A DNA stretch of 64,000 nucleotides from positions 372,001 through 436,000 of the forward strand of contig NZ_JAFCKJ010000002.1 in the NCBI RefSeq assembly GCF_018130465.1. The letters run 5' to 3'. The position numbers and the translations under genes are program-made. Origin of the DNA: Bradyrhizobium canariense. GTDB lineage: Bacteria; Pseudomonadota; Alphaproteobacteria; Rhizobiales; Xanthobacteraceae. The notes under the pieces were generated by a model, which worked only from the letters and a program-made list of their open reading frames with translations, was not told where the DNA came from and ran no database searches. Position 1 is the stretch's first letter. Each line of letters begins with the position of its first letter. Positions 53,697 through 63,866 of this stretch are shown here, piece by piece.

Positions 53697-55391
53697 TCAC
53701 GCAGTCTTCGCGGCTTTCAGTCCAAGCCGCTTTTCCACGTCGTCGCGCATCAGGAATTTCTGGATCTTTCCGGTCACGGTCATCGGAAACTCGTCGACGA
53801 ATTCCACGTAACGCGGGATCTTGTTGTGGGCGATCTGACCGTCGCAGAAGCTGCGCACCTCTTCCATCGTCAGCTTCTCGCCGGACCTGACGCGGATCCA
53901 GGCGCAGAGCTCCTCGCCGTAGCGGGTATCCGCGACGCCAAAGATCTGCACGTCCTGAATCTTGGGGTGGCGGTAGAGAAATTCCTCGATCTCGCGTGGA
54001 TAGAGGTTCTCGCCGCCGCGGATCACCATGTCCTTGATGCGGCCGACGATGTTGCAGTAACCTTGGTCGTCGATGATGGCGATGTCGCCGGTATGCATCC
54101 AGCCGTTGGCGTCGAGCACGTCCGCGGTCTTCTCCGTCTCCTCCCAGTAGCCCAGCATCACGCTGTAGCCGCGGGTGCAGAGCTCGCCCCGTTGGCCGCG
54201 CTTGACGATCTTGCCATCGAGATCGACGACCTTGACCTCGACATGCGGATGGATTCGCCCGACCGTCGAGACGCGGCGGTCGAGCGGATCGTCGACGGCG
54301 CTCTGGAAGCTGACCGGGCTCGTCTCGGTCATGCCATAGGCGATCGTGACCTCGCCCATGTTCATCTCGCTATTGACGCGCTTCATCACCTCGATCGGGC
54401 AGGGTGCACCGGCCATGATGCCGGTGCGCAGCGACTTCAGATTGAAGTTTGAGAATTCGCCGTGGTCGAGTTCGGCGATGAACATCGTCGGCACACCGTA
54501 CAGCGCGGTGCATTTTTCCTGCTCGATCGTCCGCAGCGTCGCGAGCGGATCAAACCCCTCGCCGGGATAGACCATCGTTGCGCCGAGCGTGACGGAGGCG
54601 AGGTTACCCATCACCATGCCGAAGCAATGATAGAGCGGCACCGGAATGCAGATGCGGTCCTGTTCGGTCAGGCGCATGGCGCGGCCGACGAAATAGCCGT
54701 TGTTGAGAATGTTGTGATGGGTCAGCGTCACGCCCTTGGGAGATCCCGTCGTTCCGCTGGTGAACTGGATGTTGACGGCATCGTCGAATTGCAGGGAGGC
54801 ACCGAGCGCGGCGAGCTGCTCGCGATACTGAGTTCCGCCCATGCCGGCGACCTCGTCGAACGGGATCGTGCCCGGGCAGGCGGGGCCGCCGATCTGGATC
54901 ACGATGCGCAAGGCCGGTAGCCGCGCGGCGCGCAATTGCCCGGGCTTGGCGCTCGCAAGCTCTGGCAACAGCGTGTTGAGCATGTCCATGTAGTTGCTGG
55001 TCTTGAACGCCGTCGCGGTGACGATGGCGCTACATCCGACCTTGTGAAGCGCGAATTCCAGCTCGCTCAGCCGGTAGGCCGGATTGATCGTCACCAGGAT
55101 GAGACCAGCCTTGGCGGCGGCGAACTGGGTCAGCGTCCATTCCGGCCGGTTCAGCGACCAGATACCGATTCGTGCGCCGCGTTCGAGGCCGAGCGCGACA
55201 AAGCTGGCGGCGAGCGCGTCGACCCGCTCGGCAAGCTCCTTCCACGTCCATCTCACGCCGTGGCTGGGCGAGACCAGCGCCTCACGATCGCTCCAGCGTC
55301 GCGCGGCCTGATCGAGGCTGCGCCCGATCGTGTCGCCAAGCAGCGGCGTGTCGGAGGTGCCGCAAACGTAACTATCGGCTTTGTCTGCCAA
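53697..55391 (-). CDS. Acyl-CoA synthetase (AMP-binding)
   Basis: This 564-residue adenylate-forming enzyme makes acyl-CoA from a fatty or short-chain acid, ATP and CoA. Motifs: the P-loop [18 protein letters not shown], the acid pocket [28 protein letters not shown] and [23 protein letters not shown] with the late Lys in [12 protein letters not shown]. Start TTG 55391 is preferred, since GGAGG lies 8 bases before it; the long upstream frame has no ribosome site. Chain-length specificity is unknown. It is beside the hydrolase gene and the family B-like repeat. Confidence 0.88.
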   Translation of the reverse strand: MADKADSYVCGTSDTPLLGDTIGRSLDQAARRWSDREALVSPSHGVRWTWKELAERVDALAASFVALGLERGARIGIWSLNRPEWTLTQFAAAKAGLILVTINPAYRLSELEFALHKVGCSAIVTATAFKTSNYMDMLNTLLPELASAKPGQLRAARLPALRIVIQIGGPACPGTIPFDEVAGMGGTQYREQLAALGASLQFDDAVNIQFTSGTTGSPKGVTLTHHNILNNGYFVGRAMRLTEQDRICIPVPLYHCFGMVMGNLASVTLGATMVYPGEGFDPLATLRTIEQEKCTALYGVPTMFIAELDHGEFSNFNLKSLRTGIMAGAPCPIEVMKRVNSEMNMGEVTIAYGMTETSPVSFQSAVDDPLDRRVSTVGRIHPHVEVKVVDLDGKIVKRGQRGELCTRGYSVMLGYWEETEKTADVLDANGWMHTGDIAIIDDQGYCNIVGRIKDMVIRGGENLYPREIEEFLYRHPKIQDVQIFGVADTRYGEELCAWIRVRSGEKLTMEEVRSFCDGQIAHNKIPRYVEFVDEFPMTVTGKIQKFLMRDDVEKRLGLKAAKTA

Positions 55392-55418
55392 GATCGTGTC
55401 CTCCAGCCAGGTGCGTGG

Positions 55419-55444
55419 ATGGCCGGGACAACAAGCCCGGCCAT
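55419..55444. repeat. Short hairpin (GCCGGGA family)
   Basis: The arms ATGGCCGGG / CCCGGCCAT around an 8-base loop match 48268-48290 and the larger element at 17486. It lies between the serine hydrolase and acyl-CoA synthetase genes, upstream of the latter. Confidence 0.7.
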
Positions 55445-55470
55445 GATGCGTCGTGAGAGTTAGGCGCGCC

Positions 55471-56664
55471 TCACGCCGCCTTCTGCCCACTGCCGGCATC
55501 GAGCCCGGCATAGACGCCGCGCTCGAAGCCGGCAAAAGCCTCGAGACACTTTGCGTCGGCGAATGGCAGCAGCTGCATCAGGATCACGCCGGTGACGTCG
55601 CGTGCCGGATCGATCCAGTAATAGGTGTTGGCGAGGCCCGCCCAGGCGAGGCTGCCCGCGCTGCGCCCCTCGGCGGTCTTGGCGGTGTTGATCATGAAGC
55701 TGAGGCCCCACTTCTTCACCTGCTCCGGATAGAGATCGACGTCGTTGGTATACATCGGCGCCGCCGTGGTCAGCTTGCCCATGGCGAGGTCGCCGATGTG
55801 GTTCTGCCCCATCGTCGCGATGGTCTCGGCCTTCAGCACCTGATTGCCGTTGCCGCGGCCCTTGTTCAAAATCATCTGGGTAAACCTGATGTAGTCGGCC
55901 GCGGTCGAATAAAGGCCGCCGCCACCCATGTGGAATTCCGGCTCCTGCTCGAGCTCGAACGGGATCGCGGCGAGCTGGCCGTCCTCGCCGCGCGCATGCA
56001 TGCCAACCAGGCGCTTGCGCATGTCGTCGGTGATCTTGAAAGCGGTATCGCTCATGCCGAGCGGTGCGAATAGATTGTCGCGCAGATAGGCATCGAGGCG
56101 CTTGCCGCTGACGGCTTCCACCGCCTTGCCGACGAAATCGATATTGGTGCCGTATTCCCAGCGCGTGCCGGGGTCGGTCATGATCGGCGTCTTCAACGCC
56201 GCGTTCTGGCAGGTGGTGATGGCGGGGATGCCGTTCTTGTCCAGATAGACCGCGAGATCGCCGTTCCACATATTGTAGCAGAAGCCTGCCGTGTGGGTCA
56301 TGAGCTGGCGCAGCGTGATCGGCCCCTTGGCCGGACGCAGCTTGGCCTCGCCCTTGGCGTCGAAACCTTCGAGCACCTGCGGCTTGGCGAGATCGGGCAA
56401 CACCTCGCCGATCGGCGCATCCAGCGACAGCTTGCCTTGCTCGACGAGCTGCATCGCGCCCGCTGATGTCACCGCCTTCGTCATCGATGCGATCCAGAAC
56501 ACGCTGTCGGCGGTCATCGCATCCGGCTTGGACAGGTCGCGTTTGCCGAACGCGCCCTGATACAGCACGTCGGTACCGCTGGCGGCGATGGCGACGACGC
56601 CAGGAATCTCCCTGGCCTCGCTCTTCTGGCGCAGAATCTCGTCGATCTGGGCTTTGCCTTGCAT
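55471..56664 (-). CDS. Beta-lactamase/esterase-fold serine hydrolase
   Basis: This 397-residue class C beta-lactamase-like protein has the SxxK nucleophile Ser60-Met-Thr-Lys63 ([15 protein letters not shown]) and a YxN-type Tyr region ([11 protein letters not shown]). The late HxG-like segment is GLSFMIN, loosely kept. No signal peptide is visible, so it is more likely a cytoplasmic esterase (EstB-like) than a secreted lactamase. GGAGGAAACGCGT precedes the ATG. It is upstream of the acyl-CoA synthetase on the same strand, 79 bases apart. Confidence 0.85.
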   Translation of the reverse strand: MQGKAQIDEILRQKSEAREIPGVVAIAASGTDVLYQGAFGKRDLSKPDAMTADSVFWIASMTKAVTSAGAMQLVEQGKLSLDAPIGEVLPDLAKPQVLEGFDAKGEAKLRPAKGPITLRQLMTHTAGFCYNMWNGDLAVYLDKNGIPAITTCQNAALKTPIMTDPGTRWEYGTNIDFVGKAVEAVSGKRLDAYLRDNLFAPLGMSDTAFKITDDMRKRLVGMHARGEDGQLAAIPFELEQEPEFHMGGGGLYSTAADYIRFTQMILNKGRGNGNQVLKAETIATMGQNHIGDLAMGKLTTAAPMYTNDVDLYPEQVKKWGLSFMINTAKTAEGRSAGSLAWAGLANTYYWIDPARDVTGVILMQLLPFADAKCLEAFAGFERGVYAGLDAGSGQKAA

Positions 56665-57030
56665 ACGCGTTTCCTCCGGTTTGATTATTGTTGGAAGTGA
56701 TCAATTCTCCTCCCGCGTGCTCCGCGCGGCAAGTATATCCACGTACCTGCCGCGGTCGCGATGTCGTGACTTGACGGTCCACGCCCCGCGCAGGAGGACA
56801 AGAGGCGCGCAGGACGACAAGGCGGCTGAACTGCAACACTCCGTCACAATCTGCGGTGGATGGCCGCAACCAGCCGTGACCGTGGATGGGCGCTGGCGAT
56901 ATGTTTCGACTGTTTGAAGCACTTGAAACATTTTGTGAGCTGCGGCGTTCAGCTCTCGGCCGATCGACGGCCAACGTTAAGACTTGATGCAAATTTGGCG
57001 GCCGCCCACCGGCCGCGTGGGGGACCTCAG
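56665..57030. other. Intergenic region, no gene seen
   Basis: This 366-base spacer has a near-palindrome TTTGAAGCACTTGAAA near 56910 in an AT-richer patch (ATGTTTCGACTGTTTGAAG), and GC-rich stretches at each end. GTGGGGGACCTCAG before 57031 supplies a ribosome site for the small gene. No other gene or clear promoter was recognised. Confidence 0.4.
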
Positions 57031-57351
57031 ATGATTTCGACCTGGAGCGAATGGAAGCGCTATCCCCGTCCCGGACGGGGCGAAAATCTCGAAGCGCCGA
57101 TCTCGCCCGGCATCTACGAGGTCCGCATCGCCGGCACCGGCGCGCTCTATTCGTTCGGCGCGGTCGACAATCTGGCGCAGGCGCTGGCGCTGCTGCCGGT
57201 CGGCTCGAAATCCTGGTTCGGCCGCCGCAACGCATCCGACGTCCCAGATCTCGAGTACCGGACCTGCGCGACCTCCTCGAAGGCCGACGCCAAGGCCGCC
57301 GCCGAGCGCATGATCGGGCGGCGCGAGACCTATATGAGCGGCGCGGCGTAA
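57031..57351 (+). CDS. Small conserved-style hypothetical protein
   Basis: This 106-residue protein starts MISTWSEWKRYPRPGRGE and has PGIYEVRIAGTGALYSFGAV in the middle and DLEYRTCATSSKADAKAAAE near the end. The PGIYEVR beginning, a strand-loop with Gly, and the EYRTC with AKAAAER helix faintly recall a degenerate GIY-YIG fold, but the second YIG is not evident and no catalytic Glu is seen. Function unknown. The start codon is preceded by GGGGGAC. It lies 111 bases upstream of the dehydrogenase gene on the same strand. Confidence 0.7.
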   Translation: MISTWSEWKRYPRPGRGENLEAPISPGIYEVRIAGTGALYSFGAVDNLAQALALLPVGSKSWFGRRNASDVPDLEYRTCATSSKADAKAAAERMIGRRETYMSGAA

Positions 57352-57462
57352 GTCCGCCGATCCGAGCCTGGCTCCCAGCAGATGTGCGTTGCGGGACGGT
57401 GCATTGCGCGCCGCTTGTCCCTATATTCCCCGCGAACCTGAAAAGCCCGCAGGAGTAACGCC

Positions 57463-58956
57463 ATGACCCCGACCGCCGCCGCACGTGCTCAGCACGCCAC
57501 GTCCAATCTGCGCGACCGGTTGAAGGACCAGTCGCTTCTGAAGGAGGCCTGCTACATCGACGGCGCCTGGGTCGGATCGCCGGTCTTCGCCGTCAACAAT
57601 CCTGCGACCGGCGTCGAGCTTGCAAAGGTTCCGCAGCTTTCGGCCGATGACGCCACCAAGGCGGTCGAGGCCGCCGAGCGCGCCTTTCCGGCCTGGGCCA
57701 AGCATACCGCCAAGCAGCGCTCCAATATCTTGCGCAAATGGTTCGAGCTGATCATCGCCAATCGCGAGGACCTCGCGCTGATCCTCACCTCCGAGCAGGG
57801 CAAGCCGCTCAGTGAAGCCCTCGGCGAGGTCGACATCGGCGGCGCCTATGTCGAATTTTTCGCCGAGGAGGCCCGCCGCGTCTATGGCGAGACCATTCCG
57901 ACGCAGCGGCCGGATGCGCGCCTGCTCGCGATCAAGCAGCCGATCGGCGTGTGCGGCGCGATCACGCCGTGGAATTTCCCGAACTCGATGATCACCCGAA
58001 AGGTTTCGCCGGCGCTTGCGGCCGGCTGCACCGTGGTGCTGAAGCCCGCCAATGAAACGCCGCTGTCGGCGCTGGCGCTGGCCGCGCTCGCGGAGAAAGC
58101 CGGCGTGCCCAAGGGTGTGTTCAACATCGTCACCGGCGATGCCGCGCCGATCGGCAAGGTGCTGTGCGAGCATCCGGCCGTGCGTTTCGTCGGCTTCACC
58201 GGCTCGACCGCGGTCGGCAAGATTCTCTACCGGCAGGCCTCCGTCGGCGTGAAGCGGCTCGGCCTCGAGCTCGGCGGCAACGCGCCGTTCGTGGTGTTCG
58301 ACGACGCCGATATCGATGCCGCGGTCGAAGGCGCGATCGTCTCGAAATACCGCAACATGGGCCAGACCTGCGTCTGCGCCAACCGCCTCTACGCCCAGGA
58401 CAAGATCTACGACGAGTTCGTGCAGAAGCTGTCGAAGAAGGTCGCGGCGATGAAGATCGGCGACGGCACGGAAACCGGCGTCACGCAGGGCCCGCTGATC
58501 AATTTGAAAGCGGTCGACAAGGTCGAGCGCCACATCGCCGATGCCGTCAAGCGCGGCGCCAGGATCGTCACCGGCGGCAAGCGCAGCGAGCTCGGGCGCT
58601 CGTTCTTCGAGCCGACCGTCCTTGCCGACGTCAAGCCGGACTCGCTGGTGGCGCAGGAGGAAACCTTCGGCCCGCTCGCACCGGTGATCCGCTTCAAGGA
58701 CGAGGCCGATGTCATCGCGATGTGCAACGCCTCGCCGTTCGGTCTCGCCTCCTACTTCTACTCCCGCGATCTCGGCCGCGTCTGGCGTGTCGCCGAGGCG
58801 CTGGAATCCGGCATGGTCGGCGTCAACACCGGCCTGATCACCACCGAAGTCGCGCCTTTCGGCGGCGTCAAGGAAAGCGGCCTCGGCCGCGAAGGCTCGC
58901 ATCACGGCATGGAAGAATATGTCGAGATCAAATACGTGATGATGGCGGGGGTTTAG
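57463..58956 (+). CDS. gabD: NAD(P)-dependent succinate-semialdehyde dehydrogenase
   Basis: This 497-residue aldehyde dehydrogenase oxidises succinate semialdehyde to succinate. The catalytic pair is Glu269 (LELGGNAPFVVFDDAD) and Cys303 (NMGQTCVCANRLYA). The Cys-x-Cys around the nucleophile and the phrases CGAITPWNFPNSMITRKV, FTGSTAVGKILYRQA and GVKESGLGREGSHHGMEEYVE fit the GabD group. The ribosome site is GCAGGAG. NADP preference is plausible but not certain. Confidence 0.93.
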   Translation: MTPTAAARAQHATSNLRDRLKDQSLLKEACYIDGAWVGSPVFAVNNPATGVELAKVPQLSADDATKAVEAAERAFPAWAKHTAKQRSNILRKWFELIIANREDLALILTSEQGKPLSEALGEVDIGGAYVEFFAEEARRVYGETIPTQRPDARLLAIKQPIGVCGAITPWNFPNSMITRKVSPALAAGCTVVLKPANETPLSALALAALAEKAGVPKGVFNIVTGDAAPIGKVLCEHPAVRFVGFTGSTAVGKILYRQASVGVKRLGLELGGNAPFVVFDDADIDAAVEGAIVSKYRNMGQTCVCANRLYAQDKIYDEFVQKLSKKVAAMKIGDGTETGVTQGPLINLKAVDKVERHIADAVKRGARIVTGGKRSELGRSFFEPTVLADVKPDSLVAQEETFGPLAPVIRFKDEADVIAMCNASPFGLASYFYSRDLGRVWRVAEALESGMVGVNTGLITTEVAPFGGVKESGLGREGSHHGMEEYVEIKYVMMAGV

Positions 58957-59001
58957 GCGCCGCCGTCTTCGCGGATGTGATGAAGGCAATGCCCCTCCGG
59001 G

Positions 59002-59128
59002 GTCGTCCTGGCGAAAGCCAGGACCCATTACCCCAGGGAGTCGTTTGGCGAGGATTGGCAGTCCGGTACTTCCCCCGCCTGCGATAGATAGATTCCGCGG
59101 TATGGGTCCTGGCTTTCGCCAGGACGAC
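59002..59128. repeat. Palindromic repeat, family D copy 1
   Basis: The element begins GTCGTCCTGGCGAAAGCCAG and ends CTGGCTTTCGCCAGGACGAC, with CCATTACCCCAGG and CGAGGATTGG between. A direct-orientation twin occurs at 61549-61671; the two flank the sulP gene. Confidence 0.9.
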
Positions 59129-59166
59129 ATCCAATGTGTGGTGCGCTAGTTGCTCTACGGCGTTCG

Positions 59167-61383
59167 CTATCGCCTCAACACCGCGATCGTCCGATTCGCA
59201 AACGTCAGCCGCTCGGCCATGACCGACACAACGTACGTCAGCAGCTTGTGGCTGAGCGCGGGGTCCTCGTCCTTGATCGCATCGAACTGGTGCGTGTTGA
59301 GCACGTAGAGCACGCTGTCGACCTCGGCCTGGATCGTCGCGCTGCGCGGCGTGTTCGACACCAGGCCCATCTCGCCGATCGTGGTGTAGCGACCGAGGCT
59401 GCGCACGCGCGTGGTGCGGTCGTCCTCGGCGGGGATCATGATGCCGACGCGGCCTTCGAGGATGAAATGCATGGAATCGGCGGGGTCGCCGGCCTGAACG
59501 ATGATTTCGCCGGCCTCAACCTCGAGGCGCTGGCAGCGGTGGATCAGCCTATCGGCATCGTCTTCGCTGTCGAGAATCGTTGTGAACCAGTCGCGCAGGC
59601 TGGCTTCTTCCTGCGCCAGTTCCTGATGCTGCGAGATGAGCTCGTTCTCGCACCATTCCAGCGCGCGATCGAGCTCGGGGATGATGGTGACGCCCTCGCC
59701 GACGAAGTCGCTGGAGCGGAGCACCTTCTCGGCCGCGGCCGACAGATGCACCAGGATCAGCTCGACGCCGAGATCGCCAGCGCTGCGCTTGATCTGGGCA
59801 AAGCTATAGGCGGCTGACGAATCGACGCCGGTGACGAGCTTGAAGTCAAACAGCAGATAGCGGCATTCGGGGCGCTCCTGGAGCAGCCGCTTGACGTGCT
59901 GGTAGAGCCGGTTGGCGGAGCCGAAGAACAGATAGCTCTGGAGATTGAGGCCCCGGATCTTGCCGCCATGGGCCAGCAGCACATTCTGGTCGTCGCGCGA
60001 GCGGTCGAGCGAGGAGCGGTATTCCGAGCCGTCGAAACTGTACTTGATCGACTCCACCCGCGCCGCGCTGAACGCAAACGTCGCGCAGCCGATGATCACG
60101 CCGATCAGGATGCCCGGCACGAAACCCCAGGCGACGATGATCGCGATGATGGCGATCAGCGAGAGATATTCCAGCTTCGACAGCCGCTTGCGCGACTCGA
60201 TGATCCATTTGTGCAGCTGGTCGACACCGAGATAGAGCAGCAGGCCGCCGAGCACGAATTTGGGAATGAAGCCGAGCAGCTCGGGCGCGACGGCGAGCAT
60301 CAGCAGCGAGAGCGCCGCGACGGTGAGGCCTGACAGGCGCCCGCGGCCGCCGCTGCTGAAATTGAGCATCGAGCGGCTGGTCGAGCTGCAGCCGGGGTAG
60401 CCGCCCAGCATGCCGGTCAGGATGTTGGCGGCGCCGGTGACGTTCAACTCACACTCCAGATTGGCTTCGCGATGCGTGGCAACCTCGATGCCGGTGGTGT
60501 TGAACAGCGTACTGGAGGCCGTGACGAAGATGACGGCGACGACATTGCCAAGCAGGTCCGGTATGGCAAACCAGGGATAGCTGGCGAGATCGGCGGCATG
60601 CCAGGGCAGCATGAAGTCCGCTTGCGGCGGAGGCTGAAAGGTCCAGCCCATGATGCGTGCGTCGTCGAGCGAAACGCCGGAGATCCAGAACGCAAGATGC
60701 GCCGTGAATACGCCGCCGACCAGGATGATCGGCAGTCCGAACGGGCTGCGCGAGCGGTGCCAGGTCAAATACAGCACCAGCGCCATCGCGCAGGCGGCCC
60801 CGAGCTCCAGCAGCGTGGTGCCGTTGGTGAAGCGCGACAGTGTCGCGAATTGCAGCGGCTGGTTGGTGATCACCCGGACCGCACCCATGGCGATGAGAAG
60901 GCCGGTTGCGCCGAGGAAGCCGCCGACCACCGGATAAGGTACGTAGCGGATGGCGCGGCCAAGCCGCGTCAGGCCCAGTCCACACAGCACCAATCCTGTC
61001 AGCATCGTCGACAGGCCGAGCGTGATCAGGATCGGTGACAGCAACGGCGTCGACAGGTTCGCCGCCTCGATGCGTTCGACCACTGAGGCCGCCAGGATTC
61101 CCGTCACCGCGGCGGTCGAGCTGTCGGGGGCTGCAATCGCGAAGGGCAGGGAGCTGCCAAGCCCGATGACGACCGCAAGCACCGCGGAGCTGACGAAAGT
61201 TGCCGTGATTCCGTAGGACAGATAGGGCGAGAGCGGTCCGGCGAAGATCAGCAGCGAGTAGGACAGTCCGAAAGTGACGGTCAGGACGCTGGCGGCGCTC
61301 CCCCCCAATATATCATTCAGCGCACGCTTGAGGGCCGGATTGAAGCGGGGAGCCGGACTGAAAGTAATTGCTGGATCGGTCAC
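59167..61383 (-). CDS. SulP-type anion transporter with STAS and cNMP-binding domains
   Basis: The 738 residues contain a SulP/SLC26 membrane domain (residues about 30-430, ten or more helices; TGILAASVVERIEAANLST and GYPGCSSTSRSMLNFSSGG near the substrate region), a STAS domain (about 470-590; YLLFDFKLVTGVDSSAAYSF) and a C-terminal cyclic-nucleotide-binding-like domain (about 610-735; AGEIIVQAGDPADSMHFILEG, GEMGLVSNTPRSATIQAE). The membrane part suggests transport of sulfate, bicarbonate or a similar anion; the C-terminal domain implies gating by cAMP or another ligand. It stands between two family D repeats. Confidence 0.9.
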   Translation of the reverse strand: MTDPAITFSPAPRFNPALKRALNDILGGSAASVLTVTFGLSYSLLIFAGPLSPYLSYGITATFVSSAVLAVVIGLGSSLPFAIAAPDSSTAAVTGILAASVVERIEAANLSTPLLSPILITLGLSTMLTGLVLCGLGLTRLGRAIRYVPYPVVGGFLGATGLLIAMGAVRVITNQPLQFATLSRFTNGTTLLELGAACAMALVLYLTWHRSRSPFGLPIILVGGVFTAHLAFWISGVSLDDARIMGWTFQPPPQADFMLPWHAADLASYPWFAIPDLLGNVVAVIFVTASSTLFNTTGIEVATHREANLECELNVTGAANILTGMLGGYPGCSSTSRSMLNFSSGGRGRLSGLTVAALSLLMLAVAPELLGFIPKFVLGGLLLYLGVDQLHKWIIESRKRLSKLEYLSLIAIIAIIVAWGFVPGILIGVIIGCATFAFSAARVESIKYSFDGSEYRSSLDRSRDDQNVLLAHGGKIRGLNLQSYLFFGSANRLYQHVKRLLQERPECRYLLFDFKLVTGVDSSAAYSFAQIKRSAGDLGVELILVHLSAAAEKVLRSSDFVGEGVTIIPELDRALEWCENELISQHQELAQEEASLRDWFTTILDSEDDADRLIHRCQRLEVEAGEIIVQAGDPADSMHFILEGRVGIMIPAEDDRTTRVRSLGRYTTIGEMGLVSNTPRSATIQAEVDSVLYVLNTHQFDAIKDEDPALSHKLLTYVVSVMAERLTFANRTIAVLRR

Positions 61384-61502
61384 GCCATTGCGCTCGCTCC
61401 TGAAAATCGCTGTCCGAGACGTAGCCGACTACAGGCTTAGCGCAACAGGATTCTTGAAACTATGAAATATCGGACAGTTCCGCAGCGGTTGGCGTGTGAA
61501 CG

Positions 61503-61520
61503 CTCAACCATACGGTTGAG
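61503..61520. promoter_or_regulatory. Perfect 7-bp inverted repeat upstream of sulP
   Basis: CTCAACC-ATAC-GGTTGAG lies about 120 bases upstream of the sulP start, between sulP and a family D repeat. It may be an operator for sulP or chance. Confidence 0.35.
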
Positions 61521-61548
61521 AGAAAAGCCGAGATGCTCTCCCGCATGC

Positions 61549-61671
61549 CGTCCTGGCGAAAGCCAGGACCCATTACCCCAGGAGCAGTTTGACGAGGATT
61601 GGTCGTTCGGGATTGGCACCGCCGCGATCGAAAGACCTCGCGGTATGGGTCCTGGCTTTCGCCAGGACGAC
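61549..61671. repeat. Palindromic repeat, family D copy 2
   Basis: Starts CGTCCTGGCGAAAGCCAGGA and ends GCTTTCGCCAGGACGAC. Compared with 59002-59128 it is in the same orientation, with conserved ends (about 45 bases left, 30 right) and a divergent middle. It lies between convergent-free sulP start and the purC end. Confidence 0.9.
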
Positions 61672-61685
61672 AATAAACAGCGGGG

Positions 61686-62600
61686 CTAGATCTTGAGTTC
61701 GCTCCCCGTCACCCGGCGATACGCTTCCAGATACCGCTTGCTGGTCGCGTCCACCACGCTTGCGGGCAAAGGCGGTGGCGGGGCGTCGCCGTTCCAGCGG
61801 CCGGCGCGGCGCTCGACGTCGAGATAGTCGCGCAGCGGCTGCTTATCAAAACTCGCCTGGGGCTGGCCGGGCTTGTAGGCATCGACGGCCCAGAAGCGCG
61901 AGGAGTCCGGCGTCATGACTTCGTCGATCAGGATGATGCGGCCGTCCTTGTCGCGGCCGAATTCGAACTTGGTGTCGGCGATGATGATGCCCTGCTCGCG
62001 GGCGAGCTCCTCGCCGAGCGTGTAGATCGCGCGCGTCATGCTCTCGAGCGTGTAGGCCGTCTCGTCACCGACGACCTCGCGCATCTTCGCGATCGTGATG
62101 TTCTCGTCGTGGCCGGTCTCGGCCTTGGTCGCCGGGCTGAAGATCGAAGGCTCCAGCTTCTCGCTCTCGACGAGACCTGCTTTCAGCTTCTCGCCGGCCA
62201 GCGTGCCGCTTGCTGCATACTCCTTCCAGGCCGATCCCGAGAGATAGCCGCGGATCACGCATTCGATCGGAAACACCGTGGTGCGGCGGCACAGCATGGC
62301 GCGGCCGAGGATCTCGGCACGGTGCGGCTTCAAGGCCGGCACGGCCGCGATGATCTCGTCGGTGTCGGCGCTGATCATGTGATGCGGCACCACGCCTTCG
62401 AGCTCGTTGAACCAGAACGCGCTGATTTGCGTCAGCACCGCGCCCTTCATCGGGATGGTCTCGCCCATCACGACGTCGAAGGCGCTGATGCGGTCGGTGG
62501 TGACGAGCAGCAGGCGGTCGTCGTCGACGGCGTAGATATCGCGCACCTTGCCGCGGCCGATCTTGGACAGGGGCAGGTCGCTGGAGAGCATGGTGGTCAT
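61686..62600 (-). CDS. purC: SAICAR synthetase PurC
   Basis: PurC joins CAIR and aspartate with ATP in purine synthesis. From Met 62600 it has 304 residues: [28 protein letters not shown]-style start ([28 protein letters not shown]), [16 protein letters not shown], and [21 protein letters not shown] with the metal-binding acidic residues. An upstream start at 62648 is less likely. It is about 300 residues, as in the eukaryote-like longer form of alphaproteobacterial PurC. Confidence 0.97.
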   Translation of the reverse strand: MTTMLSSDLPLSKIGRGKVRDIYAVDDDRLLLVTTDRISAFDVVMGETIPMKGAVLTQISAFWFNELEGVVPHHMISADTDEIIAAVPALKPHRAEILGRAMLCRRTTVFPIECVIRGYLSGSAWKEYAASGTLAGEKLKAGLVESEKLEPSIFSPATKAETGHDENITIAKMREVVGDETAYTLESMTRAIYTLGEELAREQGIIIADTKFEFGRDKDGRIILIDEVMTPDSSRFWAVDAYKPGQPQASFDKQPLRDYLDVERRAGRWNGDAPPPPLPASVVDATSKRYLEAYRRVTGSELKI

Positions 62601-62677
62601 CGGCAGAACTTTCGGAGCAAGGCCTTGCGACGGGAAATCCGGCCGCACCTGATCGCGCGACCGGAAACCGGATTAGC

Positions 62678-63595
62678 CTATTCCGGCAGCGGAATGAACT
62701 CATGTTCCTGCGGAACAGCGGCGAAGCGGCCGGTTTTCCAGTCCTGCTTGGCCTGCTCGATCCGCTCCTTGCTGGAGGAGACGAAATTCCACCAGACGTG
62801 GCGCGGGCCCTCCAGCGCATCGCCGCCGAGAAACATCATCCGCGTGGCTTTCAATGCCTTCACGGTGATGCGGTCGCCGGGACGGAAGATCAGCAGTCGC
62901 GGCGCCTCGTAGCGCTCGTTCGCGATCTCGACCTCGCCGTCGACGATGTAGATCGCGCGCTCCTCATGGTCAGGATCGAGCGGCACGCTTGCGCCGGCGA
63001 CGGCCGTCACCTCGGTGTAGAACCAGGGCGACACCATTTTCACCGGCGAGGCGATGCCGAACGACGAGCCTGCTATCACCCGCGCGGTGAAATCGCGCTC
63101 GGAGATCATCGGCAGGTCGCCGGCGCCGTAATGCTGGAACGACGGGGCGATCTCTTCCGAACCGGCCGGCAGCGCGATCCAGCTTTGCAGGCCCAGCATT
63201 TGCTGGCCCGAGGCGCGCTGCGCATCCGGCGTACGTTCCGAATGCGCGATGCCGCGACCGGCCGTCATCAAATTCATCGCGCCGGGCTGGATCTCGCAGA
63301 CGTTGCCCTCGCTGTCGCGATGCATGATCGAGCCGTCGAACAGATAGGTGACGGTGGCGAGCCCGATATGCGGGTGCGGCCGCACGTCCATGCCCTTGCC
63401 GGAGACGAATTGCACCGGCCCGAAATGGTCGAAGAAGATGAAGGGCCCGACCATCTGCCGCTTGCCGTGCGGCAGCGCCCGCCGCACTTGAAATCCGTCG
63501 CCGAGATCGCGCGTGCGCGGCACGATGACGAGATCGAGCGCATCGCAGGACATGGGATCGCCGAGCACGGGATCGTTCGAGGGTTGCCAGCTCAT
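62678..63595 (-). CDS. Pirin-family protein
   Basis: This 305-residue bicupin starts MSWQPSNDPVLGDPMSCDAL (ATG 63595, after AAAGGAG). The metal-binding N-terminal cupin has GPFIFFDHFGPV, VRPHPHIGLATVTYLFDG (His) and GIAHSERTP. The C-terminal cupin is weaker. Pirins of bacteria act as quercetin-2,3-dioxygenase-like or redox-dependent regulators; the function here is unknown. It lies 77 bases upstream of purC on the same strand. Confidence 0.93.
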   Translation of the reverse strand: MSWQPSNDPVLGDPMSCDALDLVIVPRTRDLGDGFQVRRALPHGKRQMVGPFIFFDHFGPVQFVSGKGMDVRPHPHIGLATVTYLFDGSIMHRDSEGNVCEIQPGAMNLMTAGRGIAHSERTPDAQRASGQQMLGLQSWIALPAGSEEIAPSFQHYGAGDLPMISERDFTARVIAGSSFGIASPVKMVSPWFYTEVTAVAGASVPLDPDHEERAIYIVDGEVEIANERYEAPRLLIFRPGDRITVKALKATRMMFLGGDALEGPRHVWWNFVSSSKERIEQAKQDWKTGRFAAVPQEHEFIPLPE

Positions 63596-63678
63596 GGTGG
63601 ACTCCTTTTGACTTTCTTGAACGCGATCGTAGCAGAATTTCCCATTGGCGTCGCCACGAAGCCGGATCACATATTCCG

Positions 63679-63784
63679 CTGTCCTGCCACGCGGAAGCGG
63701 GGCATCCAGTACGCCGCAGCCTATCGATTCAAACAACGGCTGTCTCGGCGTACTGGATCGCCCGGTCAAGCCGGGCGATGACAG
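63679..63784. repeat. Palindromic repeat, family B copy 2
   Basis: Contains AGCGGGGCATCCAGTACGCC and TACTGGATCGCCCGG, the same inner phrases as 20240-20338, and a right-hand hairpin CCCGGTCAAGCCGGG. It lies between the divergent pirin gene and the last partial gene. Confidence 0.85.
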
Positions 63785-63866
63785 TTGGGGTATGGATGGT
63801 CCTTGAAAAAACAGGCGCAACGAACGATGTTCGGCTGATGTCAACCGCGACCGATCGCTTCACTCG

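Noticed and set aside
60449-60985. Minus-strand frame inside sulP beginning MWTGPDAAWPRHPL
   Set aside because: It is an out-of-frame shadow of the SulP membrane domain with no own motif.
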